Below the pieces are notes generated by a model that was given only the letters and a program-made list of their open reading frames with translations, had not been told where the DNA came from and made no database searches. Shown one piece after another: positions 1 to 8,800 of a DNA stretch of 48,889 nucleotides. The stretch's first letter is position 1. Every line of letters begins with the position of its first letter. Source of the stretch: JADFRD01 sp964491015 (lineage in GTDB: Bacteria > Fidelibacterota > Marinisomatia > Marinisomatales > TCS55); assembly GCA_964491015.1 (NCBI GenBank), contig CAZBEY010000008.1, forward strand, positions 1-48,889, in the 5' to 3' direction. The position numbers and the translations under genes are program-made.

Positions 1-2080
1 ATGAAGGAAGGACCAACACGTTGTATTTTCGCAGGTCCGTCCGGCGAACATCCATGAAATTCAAAAGGGTCGTTCTGGTTTGTAACCGGGAATCCAATAA
101 ATGCCAGACAGCTCCAAAACTGTATTGACTGATGGGAGGGCCTCCAATTAAAGCAATCCTCGCTGGTTGCAGCAGATTAACATCATTGCCACCGAGATCA
201 GGACCCGATTCTGCTAATGCTGTTCCAATGCCAACAATGTCTATTCCGCTTTCTGAAGCAATATTGGAAAGTAATTCAACATTCAATTCCGGGTTAGACT
301 GCTTGCGGATCAGTAAACTGCCGGCCGCATACGTTTGTCCTTCCATCTGCACCGGTTCCATCACAGCCCACAGCCTGATTTCATTTTCCATTAATCGGGA
401 TAGCGCAATGTAAATACCATCTTCAGCGCCGTCCACAATAAACCCATATTTTGCATCGGGATTAACTAAAGTGCCGGCACCGGATAAATGCTTATAAGGA
501 CTTAAATCGATGCGGGGTAAGGAAGTAGTATAGTAGCCGTCCAATCCAAAAGCCAGTGGTAGGGACCATGCTGTGACATCATAAAGAGTTGACTCATTAT
601 TTTTTAATACTTCACGGCGCTCTTTTTCCATGGATTTTGTATCCAGTCGAATATCAAAATTCAGGATATTTTGAATCAATGCTTTTAAAGGTTGATTTAA
701 CGGTATTATCAAGGAACCTCCCTGTAGGGTAGTATTTTTGACTTTCTTGTTTTTCGTTGTTTGAGCGGATGGTAATCGAATATCCATTTCAGAATAATAA
801 ACCTCAATGGATTGTCTATTCAGCGTTTCAGCAAAGGCATCCAAACGATCCGGATTATCCGATAATGGAAAAACAAATGCTTCTTTTGGATCACCGTCTA
901 CTGCATTTTTTCGTATTTGATAATAGTCATTCAACAGTTCTTTGCGATGAGATGCTGCCGTGGAAAGATTTGCCATGGAACTAATGAATTGATGATGAAT
1001 AGCTTCCCGGAATGTGGTTTCAGATCCATCGGGACGTTTGATAAATTGTCCGGACGTCCGGGATTGTTCATACAATATTCCAACGACACCGGCATAAATT
1101 CCCCAAGAACTGCCATAGCCGGGATATATTTCCTCATTCCAATCCCGAGTATAATAACTCCAGCCGTACTGATTGAAAGCATCGGCTTGGTCTTCAGCAA
1201 ATTGCTTCCACCATTTCCGGAGGGAGGGATGCATATAAGGATTATAAGGCTCACGAGGGGGATTGAACAAATAAGTATCATAAGCTCCCATTTCGTGGGC
1301 ATCCACCACCAACTGAGGATTCCAATCTAAAATGGCCTGAACGATGCCTCTGCTCTCCGGATGTACGGTGGCAAACCAATCTCTGTTTAAGTCAAATAAA
1401 TAGTGATTGGTACGACCCCAAGGCCACATGGCGCGATGGTTTAAGCTTTGAACATCCGGGTTGGGTATAACGCCGCCCCATTGCTGGTGCTGGGCCAATA
1501 TTCTTGCCCTGCCGTCGGGGTTTTCCAGTGGATCAATGCAGACAATGACATTTTCAAGAATATTCTCCGTGATGGGATCAGTCCCGGTGGCGAGTTGGTA
1601 AGCTAAAAATAAAGCGGCATCCGTACTGGAAACCTCATCGCCGTGAATGGCATAGGCCATCCATGCTACAGCTGGTGTGGACTCAACCAATTTATCCACA
1701 TTTTCTCTTTTTTTCAATGTCCGAGGGTCTGCCAGTTTATTTAGGCTTTTTCTGTGGAGGTCTAAATTGCTGTAGTTTTCTTTACTGGTAATGGCGAGAT
1801 ATATGAGTTCCCGTCCCTCGTAGGTTTGTCCGTAACTATATAATGCTACGTTTTCAACTGCAGCATCTAAATATTCAAAATAAGTTTTTACCTCCCAATG
1901 TCTTACTGGTCTGGAACCCAGTTCAAAACCGAAAAATTCGGATGGAGATTGGATTGTTTTATCATACCGGCCGTTTAAGAAAAAGGGCGTTTCATAATCT
2001 CCGAGACCCGGATGGTCATGGGTGCGCATCGCCTGACCAAAAATAAGGTTGATGAATAATAGCACAGTTATTTTATTCAT
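1..2080 (-). CDS. Secreted M14-family zinc carboxypeptidase, partial at left edge
   Basis: An open frame of 693 codons starts at 2080 and runs off the left edge without a stop, so the C-terminus is missing. A signal peptide (about 1-15) should be cleaved before Gln16 (LIFG|QAM). The M14 catalytic set is visible: HGDE with zinc ligands H146 and E149, LNRDW around 231-235 (substrate-binding Asn-Arg), zinc ligand H262 in DAHEMG, and the catalytic Glu E338 in ILYEQS. The last ~50 visible residues (ALIGGPPIS...) resemble the class I glutamine-amidotransferase-like domain often fused to large M14 peptidases. It should hydrolyse peptides in the periplasm or outside the cell. An AGAGGA-like ribosome site precedes the start. 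It lies 55 bp downstream of the selenoprotein gene, on the same strand. Family assignment is firm; the substrate is unknown. Confidence 0.9.
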   Translation of the reverse strand, partial: MNKITVLLFINLIFGQAMRTHDHPGLGDYETPFFLNGRYDKTIQSPSEFFGFELGSRPVRHWEVKTYFEYLDAAVENVALYSYGQTYEGRELIYLAITSKENYSNLDLHRKSLNKLADPRTLKKRENVDKLVESTPAVAWMAYAIHGDEVSSTDAALFLAYQLATGTDPITENILENVIVCIDPLENPDGRARILAQHQQWGGVIPNPDVQSLNHRAMWPWGRTNHYLFDLNRDWFATVHPESRGIVQAILDWNPQLVVDAHEMGAYDTYLFNPPREPYNPYMHPSLRKWWKQFAEDQADAFNQYGWSYYTRDWNEEIYPGYGSSWGIYAGVVGILYEQSRTSGQFIKRPDGSETTFREAIHHQFISSMANLSTAASHRKELLNDYYQIRKNAVDGDPKEAFVFPLSDNPDRLDAFAETLNRQSIEVYYSEMDIRLPSAQTTKNKKVKNTTLQGGSLIIPLNQPLKALIQNILNFDIRLDTKSMEKERREVLKNNESTLYDVTAWSLPLAFGLDGYYTTSLPRIDLSPYKHLSGAGTLVNPDAKYGFIVDGAEDGIYIALSRLMENEIRLWAVMEPVQMEGQTYAAGSLLIRKQSNPELNVELLSNIASESGIDIVGIGTALAESGPDLGGNDVNLLQPARIALIGGPPISQYSFGAVWHLLDSRLQTRTTLLNFMDVRRTDLRKYNVLVLPS

Positions 2081-2135
2081 AATTTGATCCTCTAATAGTT
2101 GAATAAATGTTGATAGTAAACGAGTATTAACAATT

Positions 2136-2681
2136 TCACTTTTTCATTTCTGGTTCTAAATCCACTCCCAATCCGTCAGCAATCCTGTTAATATAATTGA
2201 AATAACCAACGACCTGGGCTGCGTCACTTATGGCTCCTTGTGAAAACTCTAATTCTCCTAATTTTTTTACATCACTTTCTGTCATTTTACCGGGTGAAAG
2301 GGTCAATTTCTCTGCCCATTTACATAATGCTTTATCTTTTTTTGTCAACCCAGCAGTTCGCCAATCGTGCTTTAAATGCTCCGTCAATTCATTGTTATGG
2401 ACTTCATCCCGGAAGTCTTCTCCATGAGATTCTGTTCAATAATGGCATTGATTAGTGCTTGAAACAACAGTTGCAAGCATTTCCCTTTGGGCACGGGATA
2501 AATCTGATTTCCCATACATGATGGTTAAATAGAGCCGGGTGGAATCCCTCAAAGCCCATGGACTTTTACTCATTACTTTTAAAATATTAGATACTCTACC
2601 CGATCGGATGATGCCTTTTTCGTACTCCTTTTTCAGGATTCCTTCAGCTTCTTCCGGTTTTAAAGTATCAATGTATGCCAT
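2136..2681 (-). CDS. AhpD-like peroxidase-related protein, candidate selenoprotein (CxxU)
   Basis: Two adjacent open segments lie in one frame, separated only by a UGA at 2438-2436. Read through, they give 181 residues, about the usual length of the carboxymuconolactone-decarboxylase/AhpD 'peroxidase-related enzyme' family. The family active site is CxxCxxxH. Here residues 79-86 read C-H-Y-(UGA)-T-E-S-H, so the stop falls exactly on the second redox cysteine while the upstream Cys, the downstream His and all flanking family sequence remain intact. This is the signature of selenocysteine. A hairpin suited to a bacterial SECIS follows the UGA. The expected role is thiol- or selenol-dependent reduction of hydroperoxides in the cytoplasm; no signal peptide is seen. 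It follows the DUF481-like gene by 20 bp. The alternative, a nonsense mutation in a dying gene, would need a coincidence of position. Confidence 0.82.
2397..2425 (-). promoter_or_regulatory. SECIS-like hairpin after the in-frame UGA
   Basis: On the mRNA strand, 24 nt after the UGA, GACUUC (2417-2412) pairs with GAAGUC (2405-2400) around the six-base loop CGGGAU. AUG (2425-2423) can pair with CAU (2399-2397) beyond a bulge. Bacterial SECIS elements sit inside the coding region just after the UGA, with the apical loop about 16-37 nt downstream and a G in the first two loop bases. This hairpin meets those criteria by eye. I did not compute a folding energy. Confidence 0.6.
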
Positions 2682-2701
2682 GAAAATATCCTATTAAGTG
2701 A

Positions 2702-3559
2702 CTAAAATGAATAAGTTAATCCCACTGAAATAGTGTGATCTTCCGGTTTATAAAAAACATCAGGTAACATCACATAATTGTCATCATCGGTTGTGTAACC
2801 CGAATCAATTGTACCATGTAAATCTTCGTATTCTATTAATGTTAAATATTCCCCATTTTCATCCACCGCATAGGCATAACTTTTTGCAATGTTATCCAGT
2901 TGATACTTTGAATCAAAATCGTAATTATAATTAATATCGAGGGTAAGAGCATCTTTAAATGTTTTAAAAGACAGGACCAATATGCTTTTTAATAAATATT
3001 TATCCATATCGTCTAAACGGGGTTTATAGTAAATCTGCCAATCAATGGTCATGGCGGGAGAATCGAAGGATCGTTTATATTTTGGGCGTAAGGAATGACG
3101 GGTGAGAGTGGCAGGGTCTTCGTTGATATATTTTTCTTCTTCAAACAATGCAGCATAACTAACGGAAAAATATGGCCCAAATCGATATTTTCCTCCGACC
3201 CCCACATTCGATCTTCGATCCAACGCACTTAAAGAATCAAATCCTATTTGAGCAAATATAAAAGGAGAGAAGACCTGATTGGCGTATAAATCTAATTTTA
3301 AAGTTGCGCTTCCATCGTCTTCGTAGGGATTATTATTATAGGTTGATTTTGCCCTGCTTGCTGAAAATAATAATTCCGTATCGGGTAATGAAAGGTTTCC
3401 CATTCGAATGAGCCCTACTTTTGTAACAGAAAAAGCACCATTGAAATAATGATAGTCAAGGTTTCCTGATCTGCCATAATATGAGCCGGCGATCTTGATT
3501 GAAGTTGGGTCACCAAAGAGAGCTGACATGATTAATAATGTGAATGCGATGCGTTTCAT
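2702..3559 (-). CDS. DUF481-like outer-membrane beta-barrel protein
   Basis: The 285-residue protein has a signal peptide (MKRIAFTLLIMSALFG). Alternating hydrophobic strands follow to a terminal ...VGLTYSF, an aromatic C-terminus typical of BAM-inserted barrels. Early sequence (GSYYGRSGNLDYHYFNG) and the middle (DRRSNVGVGGKYRFG) resemble the DUF481/YdiY salt-induced outer-membrane family. This signal peptide is one of the few here not followed by Gln (FG|DP). It is first in a minus-strand series ahead of the AhpD-like and M14 genes. Substrate and function are unknown. Confidence 0.6.
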   Translation of the reverse strand: MKRIAFTLLIMSALFGDPTSIKIAGSYYGRSGNLDYHYFNGAFSVTKVGLIRMGNLSLPDTELLFSASRAKSTYNNNPYEDDGSATLKLDLYANQVFSPFIFAQIGFDSLSALDRRSNVGVGGKYRFGPYFSVSYAALFEEEKYINEDPATLTRHSLRPKYKRSFDSPAMTIDWQIYYKPRLDDMDKYLLKSILVLSFKTFKDALTLDINYNYDFDSKYQLDNIAKSYAYAVDENGEYLTLIEYEDLHGTIDSGYTTDDDNYVMLPDVFYKPEDHTISVGLTYSF

Positions 3560-3620
3560 ACTAATCCTTGCTTATATGAGAAAAGAAATTATATGAATAA
3601 AATTTAAATTAGAAGTGAAC

Positions 3621-3657
3621 AAAAAAAACAAGGCAAATTTTTGCCTTGTTTTTTTTT
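3621..3657 (-). terminator. Rho-independent terminator (bidirectional appearance)
   Basis: Arms of ACAAGGCAA (3629-3637) and TTGCCTTGT (3641-3649) form a stem with a very short loop, with an A-run before and a T-run after. On the minus strand this gives a stem followed by U8, just downstream of the small secreted-protein gene ending at 3691. It separates that gene from the outer-membrane protein gene. Confidence 0.75.
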
Positions 3658-3690
3658 AGGTCATTTTGATAAAAAATGAATGATAACCTT

Positions 3691-4050
3691 TTAAGGCATT
3701 TTGTCTTCTTCTGCTTGTTTCACTTCATCATCTTTTATTTTTTCAACAGCTGGCGCGGCTTTGAGCGATTCGGTGGTTGGGGTAGAAGCAGACTTTGGTG
3801 CGCTGGGAGCGACAGCCTTGCTTGAAAGGCTCGCTGGTACCGTTTTTTCTACGGATGGTGATTCAGGAGCTTTTTCTTTGGTGGCCTGAGTTTCTCCGGC
3901 AAGTCGTTCAGAAGGTTCTTGTTTTGCAGCGTCTTTTGATTTTTCTTTCACGATCTCATCTTTCTTCTTGTCTATACCATCCTGTGCATAAACAATTCCA
4001 ATTGATGCTATCAGAAATGTAATCATCAGCAATTTGAAAATGTGTTTCAT
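3691..4050 (-). CDS. Small secreted Lys/Glu/Ala/Pro-rich protein
   Basis: I chose the ATG at 4050 because AAGGAGG lies 8-9 bases upstream; an in-frame start 12 codons earlier has no such support. The 119-residue product begins MKHIFKLLMITFLIASIGIVYA and is probably cleaved before QDG. The rest is low-complexity and charged, rich in K, E, A, P and S, with no cysteines and no recognisable domain. It is probably disordered and periplasmic or surface exposed. It is monocistronic, with its own terminator downstream. Function unknown. Confidence 0.65.
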   Translation of the reverse strand: MKHIFKLLMITFLIASIGIVYAQDGIDKKKDEIVKEKSKDAAKQEPSERLAGETQATKEKAPESPSVEKTVPASLSSKAVAPSAPKSASTPTTESLKAAPAVEKIKDDEVKQAEEDKMP

Positions 4051-4446
4051 AGTGAAACCTCCTTCAGTTAAGATTTTATTACCCACAATATTGTTATAAT
4101 AGGAGCAATAAACTCTGGTGTATTATATGCTTGTATTCTCGGAAAAGCAACAAAATAAAAAATTTCCTTGGTACAAAAATTTCCATATATAATAAAGGGT
4201 AAAGTCACAGTTTAGTCACTAATGTTGATAAATTATGCATATGAAAAAGCAGTTAAAGTGTACCATTTCTATAACACATTTCACAAAACTCAGCAGAACA
4301 ATTTTCATTCATTTTTGAAGATAGAATGCCCATTTAGACTGAAATGAAAAAACCATTTACGCAAATAATCTTACACGCCCAAACATGGCTTCACAAGAAA
4401 AAGCAGAAGGGGCTAACATTTTCATCGTGAAACCATGAAATGTATT

Positions 4447-4541
4447 TAGTGGCTCCCGCCTACTTCTGAGAAATCTGAATACGGCGGATAGGCGGGCCGG
4501 AATCCCCTCCTGCACTTCGTTTCGGCGGGCAGGGAACCAGC
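4447..4541 (-). repeat. Broken copy of tRNA-Phe 3' end interrupted by palindromes
   Basis: Three blocks match the 3' portion of the tRNA-Phe gene at 4601: TAGTGGCTC (4447-4455), GGGCCGGAATC (4494-4504) and GAACCAGC (4534-4541). They occur in the same order, but two inserts separate them. The first insert contains a CCCGCCTA/TAGGCGGG inverted pair. The second is a GC-rich stretch ending GGCGGGCAG. It looks like a duplicated tRNA end invaded by short palindromic repeats. Confidence 0.5.
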
Positions 4542-4600
4542 AGTAAAATCATTTAAAAAGTAAAATCCCTATCAGTAATAATATACAGTGAATTAGATAG

Positions 4601-4832
<232 letters not shown>

Positions 4833-4833
<1 letters not shown>

Positions 4834-4931
4834 ATTTGCTAAAAAAAGCCGCTGAAATTACCGGCGTTAATATCTTTATGCAAATGCAAACTGGTGACTC
4901 AAAAGCTATTATTTCTAAAATATTAATATGA
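4833..4931 (+). pseudogene. Possible 3' remnant of a protein gene
   Basis: In the frame ending at TGA 4929-4931, the sequence reads as plausible protein (LLKKAAEITGVNIFMQMQ... ISKILI). It has no start codon with a ribosome site and is cut at its 5' side by the tRNA-derived repeat. It could be the tail of a gene truncated when the repeats arose. At about 30 codons it could equally be chance. Confidence 0.25.
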
Positions 4932-5146
4932 TTGGATGACTGAATGCATGGAGGAATGAATTTCTTGATTCATACATGTCAATTTCAACAATCAATCATA
5001 CAGCCAATCAACCAATGCCTTCTAAATATGTTTTAGTTGAATAAATCATCAAAATCATATAATAAAATATCAAAAAGAATTGATGTTTAAATTCCTTGCT
5101 CGTTTATGACAAGACATTTATTTTCCGCCGCAATTTTTGAAGACAA

Positions 5147-5746
5147 ATGAATGTAATACTCGCATCCCATAATCCGCATAAAGTGGACGAAATGAAATCA
5201 GTTCTCCAGAATTTATCTGTTAAGATTATGACACTTGATGATTACCCGGATATAGGTGATATTGAGGAAATAGGGGATACACTGAAAGAAAATGCATTAT
5301 TGAAAGCAAAAACTGTAAACCGTATTACTGGACTTCCAGCCATCGGCGATGACACAGGCTTGGAAGTCGATGCCCTCAATGGAGAACCGGGGGTGTATTC
5401 TGCTCGTTATGCGGGAGAACATGCTACGTACGAAGACAACGTGCGAAAACTTCTTATTGAAATGTCCGGTGTTCATGAAAATGAACGTTCTGCCAGATTT
5501 CGAACGGTGGCTGCATTTGTAGATGGTGAAACAGAATTGATATCAGAAGGAATAATTGAAGGCAACATATCTGTGGAGCCAAAAGGAACGTCCGGATTTG
5601 GATACGATCCATTGTTTTATCTACCGGAAATGAATTGTACATTCGCGGAACTTTCTGCCGAGGAAAAGAATAAAATCAGTCATCGTGGAATCGCTATGCA
5701 AGAACTTCAAAAACACCTGTCTGCTTATTGGGGCAGTAAAATATAA
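5147..5746 (+). CDS. rdgB: XTP/dITP diphosphatase (RdgB/HAM1 family)
   Basis: The 199-residue product matches the family throughout. SHNPHK (7-12) is the N-terminal nucleotide-binding motif. GDDTGLEVDALNGEPGVYSA sits in the middle, FGYDPLFYLPE follows, and SHRGIAM lies near the C-terminus. The enzyme is a cytoplasmic house-cleaning pyrophosphatase that hydrolyses ITP, dITP and XTP to monophosphates plus PPi, keeping deaminated purines out of nucleic acids. It lies 92 bp upstream of sprA on the same strand and may share transcription. Confidence 0.96.
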   Translation: MNVILASHNPHKVDEMKSVLQNLSVKIMTLDDYPDIGDIEEIGDTLKENALLKAKTVNRITGLPAIGDDTGLEVDALNGEPGVYSARYAGEHATYEDNVRKLLIEMSGVHENERSARFRTVAAFVDGETELISEGIIEGNISVEPKGTSGFGYDPLFYLPEMNCTFAELSAEEKNKISHRGIAMQELQKHLSAYWGSKI

Positions 5747-5777
5747 TTCAGGAGTATAACATATAGTCCTACCGCTA

Positions 5778-5815
5778 TCGGGTCGATCCCTGTGAATTGG
5801 GATTGCTAACACCGA
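5778..5815 (+). other. Structured leader before sprA (hypothetical)
   Basis: TCGG(G)T and ACCGA form outer arms, and ATCCC/GGGAT form inner arms around an AT-rich loop, in the 92-bp gap ahead of sprA. No T-run follows, so it is not an obvious terminator. It could be an RNA leader, a protein-binding site or a repeat. Its function cannot be told from this sequence. Confidence 0.3.
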
Positions 5816-5838
5816 AATAACAAAAAGGAGATATCCCT

Positions 5839-8800
5839 TTGAAGAAAGGGAAACCGGTCATATTCGTACTTGTGATGACCCTTTCGACAATTTTCGCTCA
5901 GAAGGGTCAAAGGGATTCGTCCGTCCCATTGGCTCTCGAAAACTATTACCCGTACTCTGATTATGTTTCACCTGCATTTCCCAATATACCCAAACCATTA
6001 AGTCTTCTATCTGATACACTCAAGGCACCGCTTGGTTGGATAAAAATGAATTTCATCCAACATGATATTGAAATATATATTGACCACAATTGGGAATACA
6101 TCACGATAACTGAATATATAGAAAATGAGATTTTCAAGATTCCCTTTACAGCACCCGTGGAATGGTATTTTCAACAAATGATGGATGTAAAGCGCCAAAT
6201 TGTTTTTTCAGAAAAAATGAATTTAGGTGCAGAAGAAACTCAGGTAGGCACACGCCGCGGGACGAAGGGGATTACCATCGATTTAGTGGATATGGGTGCG
6301 TTGGGGACCGCATCCTTACGCGTCCGGGGGAATATCAATATTTCCGGAAAAATGGTTTTTCAGGATCAGGAATTAGTTCGTTCCAGTTTAAATGAATCTC
6401 AGAATACTCATCTCGAATTTGATCAAAAGCAGAATTTAAATGTCGAAGGGAAAATAGGCGACCGTATTACCGTTTTAATGGATAATGATTCCGAACGGGA
6501 TTTTGACTGGGAGAATAATATTCGTATTTCATACGAGGGATCTGAAGATGATATTATTCAAAAAATAGATGCCGGGAATATTGGCCTTTCGTTACCGGCC
6601 ACACAATACGTGACTTTTTCGGGCCAAAATAAAGGACTGTTCGGATTGAAAGCAGTTTCTAAACTGGGACCGGTGGATATCACGACCATTGCTTCCATTG
6701 AAAAAACGAAAAAAGAAATCAAAGAATACAAAGGAACTGATGAGGCTGAAGGATTTCGCCTCCAGGATTATGAATTTATCAAAAATAAATACTTTTTCAT
6801 TAATGAAATGTACCGTAATGGTATACAAAATGGTCAAACCGAATACAAGGGACAGCAAAAAACCATCAGCCGGATTCCTCCATTCTATCCTCTAAACGAT
6901 GAAGGACAACATCTTATTGGAAACTACGTGATACGGGATTTTGAATTATACAGAATGGATAATTCACCTGACCCAAATACAAACCCCGGAACCGCTTTCG
7001 TGCATATCGATAATCCATCTGATGATGATCGTGAGAATGTCAACTTTAAACGGTTGGAAAATGGTCAGGACTATTCACTCAGTAATGATCTTGGATTCAT
7101 TCGGTTGAAAAATGCTTCGGCAGATGAATTATTGGCTTGTCATTACTTCATTGTTGAAGTAGACCCTGGAAATAGAAATGTTGCGCTTGATACCGTATTG
7201 GCGGTTGGGCATGGTATCTCTGGCGGCGATTCAACTCTGGCACTGCAAATGATTAAGCCGGAAAATTTGACTCCCAACCATGATTTATGGGATCTTATGT
7301 TTAAGAATGTGTATTCATTGAGAACACAAAATATTAATATAGAAGGATTCAATATAATTATTTGGAACATTATGATGTCCCCTGATAAAGAATCAGATCC
7401 CAATGGCGTTGCTTATATTACTCAATTTGGTTTAGATCTCGTTGATGAAACCAACACAAAAAACAGTGATAATATAATTGATATGCATAATCCCAATATT
7501 GTGAGTCTTGCCAATGGAGAATTATTTTTTCCCATGTTCCATCCGTTTGCTGGTGATTCCATCGAAGGCGGGAACCAAAACCCGGATCTAAAAGGAGTCC
7601 TTGGGGAGGGAAAAATGTACACATCCACCATATTGAATGAGAAAACTGAGGACAAGCGATGGGAAATCGAAGTCACGTATAAAAATAAATCAGCCAGTAT
7701 CAATTTAGGGTTTATGATAGTGGAAGGAAGTGACCAAGTGTTTTTAAACGGTAAAGAATTAAAGCGAGGTCCGGATTATCAAGTTGACTATTTTACTGGG
7801 ACCCTTGTATTAGATCCAAATCTGGACCCTAACGCAGAGTTGAAAATTCTTTTTGAAAAGTATGAATTGGTCTCCTTTGATAAAAAAATAATTGTAGGTA
7901 CACGTGCCCAAATGGATCTTGGAAAAAATTCATTTCTTGGTGCCACGGCACTTTATTATAATCAATCGATTGTCAATGAAAAAATAGAAGTAGGCTACGA
8001 ACCAATGCGCAATTTTATTTGGGATATGAACGGTCGATATCAATTGGAATTTGACGGGTTAACCCGTGCATTGGATCGATTGCCTGTTATTGAAACAGAA
8101 AAAGTATCTGCTTTTTCAATAGAAGGGGAAATTGCCCAAGTGCTGCCGAATCCTAATCCCCTGAATAATTCTGCCACAGGGGACCCAAATGGTGTCGCGT
8201 TTATTGATGATTTCGAAGGTTCCAAGAGGACCACGTCAATCCCAATACAGAGAAGGTATTGGTATGAAGGGTCTGCGCCCATTATTTCTGAAACAGGTGA
8301 ATTTTATTCTCAGAGGAAACGAGCCAAATTGAACTGGTACAATCCCTATGTGCAAATTCCCACAAAAGATATTTGGCCGAATCAGTCCACATCCATTCTA
8401 GCTCAAAATGAAACAACGGATATATTAAAACTCAAATATCGGCCTCGCGATGTTCAATTAAATTTACCCCAGGATTCTGTCTGGGCTGCCATCACCTCAC
8501 CGCTGTATTCCGGAGATTATGATCAGACACAAACGAAATTTTTTGAAATTTGGCTTTATGGTGAAAATGGAAAAATGACCATTAATCTTGGACGAATCAG
8601 TGAAGATAGAAATGGCGATGGGTTGTTGAATACGGAAGATGAAAAAGTGGGAGATATGGCCGGGAATACGCTCCTGGACGATGGTGAAGATATTGGTTTG
8701 GATGGATGCACTGATGAATTTGAAGACGGGTGGGGAGGATGCCTAGACACATTTTATGTAGATGTGGTTGATAACCAGGACTGGGCGGACAGAGTTTATA

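Noticed and set aside
931..1302. Open frame on the minus strand overlapping the M14 peptidase gene
   Set aside because: It lies in another frame of the same strand, has no ribosome site, and the M14 frame carries all the conserved catalytic motifs here.
2136..2387. A separate short gene downstream of the UGA in the AhpD-like gene
   Set aside because: Its only start would be a TTG in mid-domain without a ribosome site, and its sequence is the natural C-terminal half of the upstream segment in the same frame.
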